Assembly: GCA_025964675.1 (NCBI GenBank) | Contig: JAOPYI010000048.1 | Span: forward strand, 1 to 53,514 | Length of the DNA: 53,514 bases | Source of the DNA: Sphaerisporangium sp. | GTDB lineage: Bacteria; Actinomycetota; Actinomycetes; Streptosporangiales; Streptosporangiaceae | Direction: 5' to 3' | Shown: positions 8,034-16,359 of the stretch, piece by piece | Position numbering within the stretch: the first letter of the stretch is position 1 | How the letters are laid out: every line of letters begins with the position of its first letter | Notes under the pieces: generated by a model | The model's input: only the letters and a program-made list of their open reading frames with translations | Database searches by the model: none | What the model was told of the DNA's origin: nothing | Made by a program: the position numbers and the translations under genes

Positions 8034-8273
8034 TCAGATGGGCCGCGTTCCTGGCAGATCGCTGGAGACGATCTCGGGCTCGTCGCGGCTCCGCTCCTCC
8101 CGGGCGAGCGCACCGGCGAGCGCCGGGGCCAGGCGGGACAGGTGCGGAGCGGTGAACAGGCGGCGTCCGGGACGGTCACACCGCGTGCAGTCGCGGTACG
8201 GCGGCGCGGTTCCCATGGGAAGGACCACGTCGAACGGTCCACAGTTCGGACAGAGGAATCGGTAGGTGGCCAT
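8034..8273 (-). CDS. fmdB: FmdB-family zinc-ribbon protein
   Basis: The 79-aa protein opens MATYRFLCPNCGPFDVVLPMG and carries a CxxC...CxxC zinc ribbon (Cys8, Cys11, Cys29, Cys32) typical of the FmdB regulatory/zinc-ribbon family. The C-terminal half (RLAPALAGALAREERSRDEPE) is low in recognisable motifs. The ATG is preceded by AAGGGGG. It is followed by fmdA and a promoter-like TTGACA lies upstream. FmdB was named as a putative regulator of formamidase expression; its exact activity is not established. The pairing with fmdA strongly supports the name. Confidence 0.9.
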   Translation of the reverse strand: MATYRFLCPNCGPFDVVLPMGTAPPYRDCTRCDRPGRRLFTAPHLSRLAPALAGALAREERSRDEPEIVSSDLPGTRPI

Positions 8274-8318
8274 GACACCCCCTTGAGCGCTGATCCGGAC
8301 ATCCGGGGCATATTTCCC

Positions 8319-8348
8319 GCATTACGCTCAGTCCGATATATATGTCAA
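8319..8348 (-). promoter_or_regulatory. Probable promoter of fmdB-fmdA
   Basis: Read on the minus strand, a perfect TTGACA lies at 8343-8348 and TAATGC at 8319-8324, separated by 18 bases that include the AT tract TATATATC. The pair is about 45 bases upstream of the fmdB start. The -35 match is perfect; the -10 is only partial. Confidence 0.5.
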
Positions 8349-8477
8349 GCTCGGGCATCACCTCCCCCCTCCCCCTTAAGAGGGCATAAAGCACACAGAG
8401 GGCAAAATCCCTCCCCGAGATAGTCGCCGTACACCAGGACGGCCCCTTAAACGGACAACCCTCCCTCTTGAAGCGCT

Positions 8478-8500
8478 CCCCACGGCTAAAGCCGGGGCGT
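8478..8500. mobile_element. Orphan IS200/IS605-type terminal hairpin
   Basis: The imperfect palindrome CCCCACGGCTAAAGCCGGGG, followed by CGTTTTTGC, resembles the subterminal hairpins that flank IS200/IS605-family elements (CCCC...GGCTAAAGCC...GGGG). No tnpA or tnpB sequence is nearby. The surrounding 8274-8656 region holds no complete gene, only a minus-strand 37-codon tail (8536-8646, ending LERHADLPR) that I cannot identify. It may alternatively act as a simple terminator. Confidence 0.35.
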
Positions 8501-8656
8501 TTTTGCTCCTCATGAGCACGGTGAACGGCGTCAGCGCGGCAAGTCAGCGTGACGTTCGAGGAAGGTGGTGACGTCCGCTGGATTCTCCAGTGGCAGAGGG
8601 TAGACGACGAGCCGGTCGAAGAGGACGTCGTCTGCCGCCGGGTCATCTGAGGCGTC

Positions 8657-8687
8657 GGCGGCCCGGCGGGTGAAGCGCCGGGCCGCC
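8657..8687 (-). terminator. Strong hairpin terminator after the NMT1 transporter operon
   Basis: A perfect 12-base-pair stem (GGCGGCCCGGCG with its complement) encloses a 7-base loop. It lies 9 bases beyond the stop of the substrate-binding protein gene. A T-run is absent, as is common for actinomycete terminators. Confidence 0.7.
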
Positions 8688-8695
8688 GGTCGCAC

Positions 8696-9748
8696 TCAGC
8701 CGGTCTTGGCCGCCTTGACGAACTCGGTGGTGTAGGTCTTGGACAGGTCGATGGTGTCCTTCTTGCCCTTCACGTTGGGTGAGAAGGAGCTGAGCACCTC
8801 CAGCACGTTCTTGGCGCCCTCCTCGTCCATGAGGCCGTCGGGCCGGAAGATGCTCTTCGTGTCGTTGATCGCCTTGGCGTAGAGAGTGGGGTTTCCCCCG
8901 GCGTACTCCTTGGGCATCTTGGCGGCGATGTCCTCCGCGGAGTGCTCGTTGATGTACTTCAGCGTCTTCACGAAGGCGTTGGCGAGCTTCTGCACGGTCT
9001 GCTTGTTGCCCTGCACCCAGGCGCAGTCCATGTACAGCGAGCTGGCGGGGTAAAGGCCGCCGAGGGCCGCCCTGGTGCCCTCTTCCGTGCGCATGTCGAT
9101 GATGACCTTGCCCTTGCCCGTCGAGATGAGCTGGGCGGCCGTGGGGTCGGTGGTCATGCCCGCGTCGATGCCGCCGTTGTCGATGGCGGCGATGAAGGTC
9201 GGGCCCGCGCCCGCCTTCACCCGCGTGATGTCCGCGGTCGACAGACCGTTCTTGACGGCGAGCGCCTGCGTCAGGAAGTCGGTGGACGAACCCGGGCTCG
9301 TGATGCCGAGCCGCTTGCCCTTGAAGTCCTTCGCCGACTTGATCTTGTCCGCCTGGGCGGTCGAGACGACCTCGACCTCTCCGGGCACGTCGGCGAACTG
9401 CACGACGCTCTCGATGCACTTGCCCTTGGTCTGCAGGTCGATCGTGTGGTCGTAGAAACCGACGACGCCCTGGACGTCGCCGCTGATCAGGACGTTCTCG
9501 GCCTGGGCCCCCGACGGCTCGGTCAGGAGCTGGACGTCGACGCCCTCCTGCTTGAAGTAGCCGAGCTGCTCGGTCAGCTTGGGCGGTAGGTAGATCACCT
9601 TGTCGATGCCGCCGATCATGATCTTGACCTGGGGGGTGCCGTTCTCGGAGGTCGCGGCCGTGCGCGAGTCGCGACCGCACCCGGTGGCGGCGACGGCCAC
9701 CGCCAGACCGACGGCGGCGGTGACGGCGAGGCGGGACGTGGCTTTCAT
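8696..9748 (-). CDS. NMT1/THI5-type ABC transporter substrate-binding lipoprotein
   Basis: The 350-aa protein starts MKATSRLAVTAAVGLAVAVAATGCG, a lipoprotein signal whose lipobox (AATGC) places the lipidated Cys near residue 24. The mature chain has the periplasmic-binding fold of the NMT1/SsuA/TauA group: VKIMIGGIDKVIYLPPKL, LGYFKQEGVDVQLL, GDVQGVVGFYDHTIDLQ, and FKGKRLGITSPGSSTDFLTQ. These proteins bind nitrate, taurine, alkanesulfonates, riboflavin or pyrimidine precursors. Ligand contacts cannot be read reliably here. It is the last gene of a three-gene minus-strand operon with permease and ATPase and ends just before a strong terminator. Downstream on the same strand lies fmdBA, hinting at a nitrogenous ligand. 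Confidence 0.92.
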   Translation of the reverse strand: MKATSRLAVTAAVGLAVAVAATGCGRDSRTAATSENGTPQVKIMIGGIDKVIYLPPKLTEQLGYFKQEGVDVQLLTEPSGAQAENVLISGDVQGVVGFYDHTIDLQTKGKCIESVVQFADVPGEVEVVSTAQADKIKSAKDFKGKRLGITSPGSSTDFLTQALAVKNGLSTADITRVKAGAGPTFIAAIDNGGIDAGMTTDPTAAQLISTGKGKVIIDMRTEEGTRAALGGLYPASSLYMDCAWVQGNKQTVQKLANAFVKTLKYINEHSAEDIAAKMPKEYAGGNPTLYAKAINDTKSIFRPDGLMDEEGAKNVLEVLSSFSPNVKGKKDTIDLSKTYTTEFVKAAKTG

Positions 9749-9765
9749 GATGGGGGTGACTCCGA

Positions 9766-10641
9766 TCAGATCTGTACTTCGGTGGCGATGGACGGCGGGC
9801 GCCAGGCGAGGAGCCGGCCTTCGAGGAGGGTGAGCAGCGACTCGGCGAGCAGCGCCATGACCGTGATGATGATCATTCCGGCGTAGATCCCGGCCGAGTC
9901 GAAGGTCCCCTGGGCGTGGTTGATGAGCAGGCCGAGTCCCTTGTCCGCGCCGGTGTACTCGCCGACGATCGCGCCGATCAGCGCGAACCCGAAGGCGACG
10001 TGCAGGCTGGCGAGGATCCATGAGGTGGCGCTGGGGAGCACGATCGTCATCAGGATCTGACGCGGGCCGGCGCCCAGGATTCGGGCGTTGTCGATCAGCG
10101 TCTTGTCCACTTCACGCGCGCCCTGGAAGGCGTTGAAGAAGACGGCGAAGAAGACCAGGACGACGGCGGTGGCGACCTTGGACGACATGCCGAGCCCGAA
10201 CCAGATCACGAACAGCGACGCCAGCACGATGCGCGGGATCGCGTTCGCGGCCTTGATGAACGGCGCGCACACCTCGGCGAGGAAGCGCCCCCGTCCGAGC
10301 AGGACGCCGAGGACCACCCCGGCCAGCGAGCCGATGACGAACCCGATGACCGCCTCCTCCAAGGTCACGGCCATCTGCTCCCAGATCGACCCGAACGCCG
10401 TGCCGGAGGTGAACCAGTCGACGATCCGGGCCCCGATGGCGGTCGGCTTGGAGTAGTAGAAGGGGTCGAGGAAGGTGCTGGCGGACAGCTCCCAGCTCCC
10501 CAGCCACAACACGATCAGAAGCAGCCGCGCCCCGGTGATCTTGGGAGCCCAGCGCCCGCGCGGGCGGCGCCGTACGGGGTCCTGTGTCTCGGCAACGACG
10601 CCGGGCGGGGCGGCGGCGGGGGTCTCGACGTCAGGCGACAT
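9766..10641 (-). CDS. ABC transporter permease, SsuC/TauC type
   Basis: The 291-aa membrane protein has five to six transmembrane segments. The EAA loop region reads DNARILGAGPRQILMTIVLPSATSWIL, diagnostic of BPD_transp_1 permeases of the nitrate/sulfonate/taurine class. The N-terminal cytosolic tail of about 40 residues is proline- and alanine-rich. The ATG at 10641 has GGAG spaced seven bases and overlaps the ATPase gene's stop by 11 bases. A start further upstream (10659) lies deeper in the ATPase gene and is less likely. It pairs with the ATPase and the lipoprotein to import an unknown small molecule. Confidence 0.92.
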   Translation of the reverse strand: MSPDVETPAAAPPGVVAETQDPVRRRPRGRWAPKITGARLLLIVLWLGSWELSASTFLDPFYYSKPTAIGARIVDWFTSGTAFGSIWEQMAVTLEEAVIGFVIGSLAGVVLGVLLGRGRFLAEVCAPFIKAANAIPRIVLASLFVIWFGLGMSSKVATAVVLVFFAVFFNAFQGAREVDKTLIDNARILGAGPRQILMTIVLPSATSWILASLHVAFGFALIGAIVGEYTGADKGLGLLINHAQGTFDSAGIYAGMIIITVMALLAESLLTLLEGRLLAWRPPSIATEVQI

Positions 10642-11488
10642 TGCCGGCTCCTCGGGCACGGGTGATCTCGACCTCTTGGCGCAGCGAGTTCCAGACCTCG
10701 CGGTACACGGCGAGGAAGGACTCCTCCAGCCGGATCTCCTCGACGCGGCGCGGGCGTTCGAGGTTGACGGGGATGACGTTCTTGGTGGTGGCCGGGGCGG
10801 CGGTCATGACGACCACCGTGTCCGCCAGGGCTATCGCCTCGGTCAGGTCGTGGGTGACGAAGACCACGGCGGCCCCCGTACCGGACCACAGGTCCAGCAG
10901 CAGGTCCTGCATGTGCTCCCGGGTCTGGACGTCGAGAGCGCTGAACGGCTCGTCCATGAGCAGGATCGACGGCTCGTTGATCAGCGTCTGGGCCAGGGCG
11001 ACCCGCTTGCGCATGCCGCCGGAGAGCTGGTGCGGGTAGTACCGCTCGAAGCCGCCGAGACCGACCTTGTGCACCCACTCCCTGGCCTGCTCGCGCGCCT
11101 CCTTCTTGCCCACGCCCCGGTACCGGGGCCCGGTGGCGACGTTGTCGAGCACCGAGCGCCACGGGAGCACGGCGTCCTGCTGGAACATGTATCCCAGCCC
11201 GTCCGGAATGCCGGTCACGGGCCTGCCCTGGACGAGCACGTCACCGCCGCTGGCGGACGCCAGACCCGAGATCATCGACAGGCTGGTGGACTTGCCGCAG
11301 CCCGTGGGCCCGACGACGCTCACGAACTCGCCGCTCCGTACGGTCAACGTCATGTCGCGTGCGGCGGTGTAGTCGCGGCCGTCGCGGGTCGGGAAGCGCT
11401 TGGTGACGCCGCGCAGCTCGATGGCGGGGCCTGCCGCCTGCCTCGTGGCCGAGGTGTCGCCCTCCGCTGAGGGGCCTGGGCTGGTCAT
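10631..11488 (-). CDS. ABC transporter ATP-binding protein, SsuB/TauB type
   Basis: The 285-aa ATPase carries Walker A GPTGCGKST, signature LSGGMRKRVALAQ, Walker B SILLMDEPFSALD and switch VTHDLTEAIALAD, all intact. The MFQQDAVLPW Q-loop and the DVQTREHMQDLLL segment are typical of the nitrate/taurine/sulfonate subfamily. The start at 11488 is chosen for its GGAAGGAG site nine to ten bases upstream. It is the first gene of the importer operon and diverges from the sensor kinase gene across a 290-base region, suggesting control by that two-component system. Confidence 0.93.
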   Translation of the reverse strand: MTSPGPSAEGDTSATRQAAGPAIELRGVTKRFPTRDGRDYTAARDMTLTVRSGEFVSVVGPTGCGKSTSLSMISGLASASGGDVLVQGRPVTGIPDGLGYMFQQDAVLPWRSVLDNVATGPRYRGVGKKEAREQAREWVHKVGLGGFERYYPHQLSGGMRKRVALAQTLINEPSILLMDEPFSALDVQTREHMQDLLLDLWSGTGAAVVFVTHDLTEAIALADTVVVMTAAPATTKNVIPVNLERPRRVEEIRLEESFLAVYREVWNSLRQEVEITRARGAGNVA

Positions 11489-11700
11489 GGCGTTCGACTC
11501 CTTCCGGATTCGCATAGCTGGTCAGATCGGTGATCGAGCGCCCGAGCGGAAACCGGCTCAGAACTGGACGCGGTAACGGACAAAGTCCGGTGCGTGACAT
11601 ACCTCGGAAACATCGGCCTGATAGTCAATAGGGGGAAAGGGAAAACGCTCCCCGGACCGTAGGCCGCTGTGACCGGCCTCACTAGGCTTGTGCCAGTTGT

Positions 11701-11740
11701 ACGAGCAATGCGCGTACTTCGCGTTTTGCGCATTCTGCTC
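11701..11740. promoter_or_regulatory. Inverted repeat in the divergent region between importer and two-component genes
   Basis: The 290-base gap between the ATPase start (11488) and the kinase start (11779) contains the inverted repeat AATGCGC (11707-11713) and GCGCATT (11728-11734). It is flanked by matching GAGCA/TGCTC outer arms. This is a plausible response-regulator site serving either direction. No other strong signal is visible in the gap. Confidence 0.4.
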
Positions 11741-11778
11741 ATGAGGTCACTTTGGGTGCGCGGATGTATCGTGCTGCC

Positions 11779-13503
11779 ATGTCCTGGCCCGAGAAGAGGC
11801 CCCGTCTGCGCTTCGCGACACAGGCCCTGCTCGTCCAGGTCGCCGTGCTTCTGCTGATCATGGGAATCGGCTTCGCGCTGGTGGCCTACCTGCTCCACGC
11901 GGAGCTGGAGAAGCAATACGAGCAGCGCGCGCTCGCCATCGCGCGCTCGGTGGCCGCCGACGACCAGATCGTCCACGACGTCGCCGCCCACGACCGGTCG
12001 GGCCACGTGCAGCAGCGCGCCGAGGCCGCGCGCCGCCGCACGGGCGTGCTCTTCGTCGTGGTCGCCGACGACCACGGCATCCGCTACTCCCACCCCGACG
12101 TGAGCCGCCTCGGGCAGCGGGTCAGCACCGAGCCCGAGGCCCTCAGCGGCCACGAGATCGTGACCTTCGAGCTCGGCACGCTGGGGTTCTCAGCCCGGGG
12201 AAAGGTGCCCTTGATCACGGACACGGGCCGCGTCGTCGGCCAGGTGAGCGTCGGCATCGCGGCGGGCGAGGTGTCGCGCCGCATCGGCGACCTGATGCGC
12301 CCCGCCGCCGGGTTCACCGGGCTCGCGCTGGTCCTGGGCGTGGCGGCCGCCGCCGGGCTCGCCCGCCGGCTCAAGCGCCAGACCCTGGGGCTGGAGCCGA
12401 CCGACCTCGCCGACCTGCTGCGCGAGCGCGAGGCCGTCCTGCACGGCATCGACGAAGGCGTGCTCGCCGTGGACCCCGCCGGGCGCGTCACCATCTGCAA
12501 CGACGCGGCGGCCCGCCTCATCGGCGGCCGGCCGGCGCAGGGGTCATCGGTCGCCGACGCGGGCCTGCCGCCCGGCCTGCGCACGCTGCTCGCCGACCGG
12601 ACCAGCGCGCGCGGCGTGCTCGTGGCCACCGAGGACCGCATGCTGGTCGTCACGGCCGCGCCCGTACGCCGCAGCGACCGCGACCTCGGCCACGTGCTGA
12701 CCCTGCGCGACCGTACGGACCTGGACGCGATGGCCAGGGAGCTGGACGTCGTGCGGGCGCTGTCGGACGCCCTGCGGGCCCAGGCCCACGAGTACACCAA
12801 CCGCCTTCACACGCTCTCGGGCCTGCTCAGCCTGGGTCACCGCGAGGAGGCGATCACGTACCTGCGTGAGCTGGCCGACGACCCCCTGGCCACCGAGTAC
12901 GGCGACGGAGGGCGGCTCCGCGACCCTTACATCCGGGGACTGCTCGCCGCCAAGACGGCCGTCGCGTCGGAGTGCGGGGTCGACCTGCGGCTGAGTGCCG
13001 ACTCGTTCGTATCGGCCAAGCTCAGGGCCCCACTGGATGTCGTCACGATCCTCGGCAACCTGGTCGACAACGCCACGGCCGCCGCCCAGGCCGGGTCGCG
13101 GCGTCCCGCCTGGGTGGAGGTGTCCCTGCTCGCCGAGGCCGACATCCTCCACATCGTCGTGGTCGACAGCGGTGACGGCGTGCCGCCGGAGGCCGTGGGC
13201 CGGCTGTTCGACCAGGACTTCACCACCGCCGCCGACGACGCCCGGCCGCACGGCGTCGGCCTCGCGCTCGCCCGGCGCCTGACCCGCCGCCACAGCGGCG
13301 AGCTGTCCCTCACCCGCGCCTCGGGAGCCGACTGCGGTGCCGTCTTCGTGGTACGGCTGCCCGGCGCGATCGACCCGCCGACCGGACCCGGCACCCCCTG
13401 CGCGCCCGGCACCGACTCGGAATCCGATCCCGGCACTCGCTCCGGCTCGGAGGTCCGCTCCGGCTCATCGTTGTCCGCCGTGCGGTCCGGGGGCACGCCG
13501 TGA
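11779..13503 (+). CDS. CitA/DcuS-type sensor histidine kinase
   Basis: About 574 aa. A first membrane helix (LLVQVAVLLLIMGIGFALVAYLL) is followed by a PAS-like sensor domain of roughly 130 residues with RRRTGVLFVVVADDHGIRYSHPD, characteristic of the citrate/C4-dicarboxylate kinase family. A second helix lies near residue 180. A PAS region (VLHGIDEGVLAVDPAGRVTI) follows, then a SPOB_a-type histidine box QAHEYTNRLHTLSGLL with His337. ATPase motifs are N (GNLVDNATAAA), G1 (DSGDGVPP) and G2 (HGVGLALARRL). The C-terminal 50 residues are low-complexity. Starts at 11752 or 11764 are possible because no ribosome site is evident. The regulator gene overlaps its stop. Confidence 0.9.
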   Translation: MSWPEKRPRLRFATQALLVQVAVLLLIMGIGFALVAYLLHAELEKQYEQRALAIARSVAADDQIVHDVAAHDRSGHVQQRAEAARRRTGVLFVVVADDHGIRYSHPDVSRLGQRVSTEPEALSGHEIVTFELGTLGFSARGKVPLITDTGRVVGQVSVGIAAGEVSRRIGDLMRPAAGFTGLALVLGVAAAAGLARRLKRQTLGLEPTDLADLLREREAVLHGIDEGVLAVDPAGRVTICNDAAARLIGGRPAQGSSVADAGLPPGLRTLLADRTSARGVLVATEDRMLVVTAAPVRRSDRDLGHVLTLRDRTDLDAMARELDVVRALSDALRAQAHEYTNRLHTLSGLLSLGHREEAITYLRELADDPLATEYGDGGRLRDPYIRGLLAAKTAVASECGVDLRLSADSFVSAKLRAPLDVVTILGNLVDNATAAAQAGSRRPAWVEVSLLAEADILHIVVVDSGDGVPPEAVGRLFDQDFTTAADDARPHGVGLALARRLTRRHSGELSLTRASGADCGAVFVVRLPGAIDPPTGPGTPCAPGTDSESDPGTRSGSEVRSGSSLSAVRSGGTP

Positions 13504-14174
13504 TCCGCGTGCTGGTCGTCGACGACGACTTCCGGGTGGCGGACCTGCACGCCCGGTACGTCGGGCGGGTGCCGGGGTTCGAGGTCATGGGCGTCGCCTA
13601 CACCGCCGCCGAGGCCGTCGAGCTGGCCGGGCGCCTGCGCCCCCACCTCGCACTCCTCGACCAGTACCTCCCCGACGCCTCAGGCACGTCAATCGCCCCG
13701 CGCCTCGGATGCGACGTGATAATGCTGACCGCCGCCGCCGAGCGCGTCGTCGTACGAGAGGCCCTTCGCAGGGGCGTCATCAACTACCTGGTCAAGCCGT
13801 TCTCGGAGGCGGACCTGGCCGAGCGGCTGCGCGCGTACGCGCGGTTCCACGGGCAACTGGGCGGCGACCACGCACTCGACCAGTCGGACATCGACCGCGC
13901 CGTCCGGGTGCTGCACGAGGGCGACCGCGTGGACGCGGCGATCCGCAAGGGACGTTCCAGCCAGACGGCACACCTCGTCATCGACGCCGTACGCGCCGCG
14001 GGCGAGCCCGTCACCGCCACGGACGTCGCGGTCCAGCTCGGGCTGTCACGCGCGACGGCGCAGCGGTACCTCTCGGACCTGGCGGCCGACGGGCGGATCA
14101 CCGTGGGCCTGCGGTACGGCACCACGGGCCGCCCCGAACACCTCTACCGGTGGCCTACCTCACCCCCCAGGTAA
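13500..14174 (+). CDS. CitB/DpiA-type response regulator
   Basis: The 224-aa regulator starts GTGA-overlapping the kinase stop, so the two are co-translated. Its receiver domain has the acidic pocket Asp8-10, phospho-acceptor Asp54 (ALLDQYLPD), Thr77 and Lys99 (LVKPF). The C-terminal part (TATDVAVQLGLSRATAQRYLSDLAADGRI) is a winged-helix domain of the DpiA/DcuR class. The order kinase-regulator, divergent from an ABC importer, matches transporter-regulating two-component systems. The likely targets are the importer operon and perhaps fmdBA. Confidence 0.93.
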   Translation: MIRVLVVDDDFRVADLHARYVGRVPGFEVMGVAYTAAEAVELAGRLRPHLALLDQYLPDASGTSIAPRLGCDVIMLTAAAERVVVREALRRGVINYLVKPFSEADLAERLRAYARFHGQLGGDHALDQSDIDRAVRVLHEGDRVDAAIRKGRSSQTAHLVIDAVRAAGEPVTATDVAVQLGLSRATAQRYLSDLAADGRITVGLRYGTTGRPEHLYRWPTSPPR

Positions 14175-14179
14175 GAGGG

Positions 14180-15031
14180 CTACCGGGCGCGGCGCTCGGC
14201 CGCCTCGACCACGTTGGTGAGGAGCATCGCGCGCGTCATCGGGCCGACGCCGCCGGGGTTCGGGGCGACGAACCCGGCGACCTGCTTGACGCCCGGCGCC
14301 ACGTCGCCCGCGAGCTTGCCGTCGACCCGGGAGACGCCGACGTCGAGCACGGCGGCCCCGGGCTTCACCATCTCGGGCGTGATCAGCCCGGGAACCCCGG
14401 CGGCGGCCACGACGATGTCGGCTTCGCGCACGCGGGCGGGAAGGTTGTGGGTGCCGGTGTGGCAGAGGGTCACGGTGGCGTTCTCGGTGCGGCGGGTGAG
14501 CAGCAGGCCGAGCGGGCGGCCGACGGTGATGCCACGACCGATGACGGTGACGTCGGCGCCCTTGATCTGCACGCCGTACTCCTGCAGGAGCACCACGATG
14601 CCGCGAGGAGTGCACGGAAGCGGGGCGTCGACCATGTGCACCAGGCGGCCGAGGTTGATCGGATGCAGGCCGTCGGCGTCCTTCGACGGGTCCATGCGCT
14701 CGATCAGCGACTGGGTGTCGAGGTGGCGGGGCAGCGGCAGCTGCACGATGTAGCCAGTGCAGGCGGGGTCGGCGTTGAGCTCGTCGATCGCGGCCTCGAC
14801 CTCGGCCTGGGTGGCGGTGTCGGGAAGGTCCTTGCGGATCGAGGCGATGCCGACCTCGGCGCAGTCACGGTGCTTGCCGGCGACGTAGATCTGGCTGCCC
14901 GGGTCGTCGCCGACCAGGATCGTGCCGAGGCCGGGAGTGATCCCGTGGGTGGCGAGCCTGCTCACCCGCTCCGCCAGGTCGGCCTTGATCTTCGCCGCGG
15001 TGGCCTTGCCGTCGAGAATCTGCGCGCTCAC
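14180..15031 (-). CDS. folD: Methylenetetrahydrofolate dehydrogenase / methenyltetrahydrofolate cyclohydrolase
   Basis: The 283-aa enzyme interconverts 5,10-methylene-, methenyl- and 10-formyl-tetrahydrofolate in the cytosol, supplying formyl groups for purine synthesis. Landmarks include [14 protein letters not shown] with the catalytic Lys, [40 protein letters not shown] and the NADP loop [14 protein letters not shown]. The end motif [18 protein letters not shown] is intact. The GTG at 15031 is chosen for GGAGG ten bases upstream. Its 3' end faces the response regulator with a five-base gap. It lies near purH and purN, which use 10-formyl-THF, but is separated from them by a sigma-factor pair. 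Confidence 0.95.
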   Translation of the reverse strand: MSAQILDGKATAAKIKADLAERVSRLATHGITPGLGTILVGDDPGSQIYVAGKHRDCAEVGIASIRKDLPDTATQAEVEAAIDELNADPACTGYIVQLPLPRHLDTQSLIERMDPSKDADGLHPINLGRLVHMVDAPLPCTPRGIVVLLQEYGVQIKGADVTVIGRGITVGRPLGLLLTRRTENATVTLCHTGTHNLPARVREADIVVAAAGVPGLITPEMVKPGAAVLDVGVSRVDGKLAGDVAPGVKQVAGFVAPNPGGVGPMTRAMLLTNVVEAAERRAR

Positions 15032-15052
15032 AACTCGCCATCCTCCCATGCC

Positions 15053-15080
15053 GCCCCCTCACACCGCGCTCTGAGGGGGC
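15053..15080 (-). promoter_or_regulatory. Hairpin just upstream of folD
   Basis: Arms GCCCCCTCA (15053-15061) and TGAGGGGGC (15072-15080) enclose 10 bases. The hairpin lies directly before the folD ribosome site (15042-15046), so it could affect folD expression. It could equally be a second terminator for the gene ending at 15202. No known folate riboswitch is recognisable. Confidence 0.35.
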
Positions 15081-15158
15081 ACGGCAGGGTCCAAGGCTCA
15101 GTGGCAGGCGGCCGGCGCCTCGCCGTTCGCGTGACGTGATCGACCCCTGAAACCGACA

Positions 15159-15185
15159 CCCCCGCGCCTTCGACAGGCACGGGGG
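15159..15185 (-). terminator. Hairpin terminator after the CU044_5270-type gene
   Basis: A 10-base-pair stem with one mismatch (CCCCCGCGCC against GGCACGGGGG) encloses a 7-base loop. It starts 17 bases beyond the stop of the upstream gene. It separates that operon from folD. Confidence 0.6.
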
Positions 15186-15201
15186 CGGCACCTCGGGGCC
15201 A

Positions 15202-16359
15202 CTACGGCTTCACGGGGCCCTTCTCGGTCCAGGAGGCCTCGGTCGTGGCCTCCCACCAGATCGGAGTGCCCGGCTTGGCCCAGGCGTACCCCCCGGTGGC
15301 CCGCACAGCCACGATCTGGTCGGTCAGCAGGATCCCGGTCCGCGGGTCGATGATGATCTGCCGCTCGAATCCGGCTCCGGACCAGTTCTCGCTCCTGGCG
15401 ATGCCCTGCCCCGTACGGCCGAGCGCGTCGGTCACCTCGCCCAGCGACCGCACGCCGTCCAGCCCGGCGAGCACCTTGTACGCGGCGGCACGGACGGCGG
15501 GCTCGACCGGCATGTCACGCAGCAACCCCGATGTCACCTGGTAGAGCCAGGAGTCCGCGTCCTGCGGTTCGCCTGACTCGGTGCCGTGGCCCGCGTAGCC
15601 CTGGAGCAGCCGCTGCTTCAGGGCCGCCGCCGTGGTGGGCAGCGCCTTGAGCTCGGCCACCGAGACGTTCCGGCCCGCGAGGTCGAACACCTTGTCGCCG
15701 AAGTTGATGGGGTTGCCGAACGGCTTGCCGGGCGTGGAGTCCAGTTCCATCCGCCCGACGGCGTTCTTGTCGTTCGCCTTCGGTTCGGGGGTCTCCACCG
15801 ACCACTTCGTCGGCGAACCGTCGCCCGCCCAGGCGACTTCCGCCCCCTTGGCGGGCTTGGTTCCGAGGTTGCGGTCCACGAACCAGCTCTCCCGCTCCGG
15901 CGAGCCGGCGATCCACAGCCGGTGAGAGGTCATGGAGTGCACCAGGTAGCGAGTGCGGGTGCCCGCCTCGTTGGCGACCCCGATCACGCTGTCGACGTAC
16001 CAGTACGGTCCGGTCGTGGCCGGCGCCTTGAGCGACGAATCGGCCGCGGCCAGCAGGATCTGCTTCGCGGAGAGCCGGACGACGGGAGCCGTGCCCGTGA
16101 AGGACGGGATCGCCTCCACGTGGGATGGGGCGCGCGGCGTGGTGCCGCCCGTTCCGGAGACCGCCACCGCTACCGCGGCGGCCGTGACGGCGGCCGCACC
16201 GGCCATGGCCAGTCCCCACACCGGCTTGGCCATCGTGCGGGTACGCCCGGTCCTGGCCTGCGACATGGCGTACGAGAGCTCGGCGGCCCTGGTGGCCTCG
16301 TCCACGGGGGTGTCGAGATGCGCGGGGCGCGCTGCCCGCAGCTGGTCCATCGGGTTCAT
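15202..16359 (-). CDS. CU044_5270-family membrane protein, putative partner of the sigma factor
   Basis: About 385 aa. The N-terminal 45 residues are cytosolic (MNPMDQLRAARPAHLDTPVDEAT), then comes a single membrane helix (VWGLAMAGAAAVTAAAVAVAV). An extracellular domain of about 310 residues includes PYWYVDSVIGVANEAGTRTRYLVHSM and ASWTEKG. This is the layout of the CU044_5270 family, typically found directly after an ECF sigma gene in actinomycetes. The ATG at 16359 overlaps the sigma factor stop (ATGA), showing coupling. An anti-sigma-like membrane sensor role is inferred from context; no zinc-binding anti-sigma motif is seen. Confidence 0.8.
   Translation of the reverse strand: MNPMDQLRAARPAHLDTPVDEATRAAELSYAMSQARTGRTRTMAKPVWGLAMAGAAAVTAAAVAVAVSGTGGTTPRAPSHVEAIPSFTGTAPVVRLSAKQILLAAADSSLKAPATTGPYWYVDSVIGVANEAGTRTRYLVHSMTSHRLWIAGSPERESWFVDRNLGTKPAKGAEVAWAGDGSPTKWSVETPEPKANDKNAVGRMELDSTPGKPFGNPINFGDKVFDLAGRNVSVAELKALPTTAAALKQRLLQGYAGHGTESGEPQDADSWLYQVTSGLLRDMPVEPAVRAAAYKVLAGLDGVRSLGEVTDALGRTGQGIARSENWSGAGFERQIIIDPRTGILLTDQIVAVRATGGYAWAKPGTPIWWEATTEASWTEKGPVKP

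Noticed and set aside
8536-8646. Minus-strand 37-codon tail ending LERHADLPR
   Set aside because: Looks like a protein C-terminus but has no start and no family I can name; too short to call.
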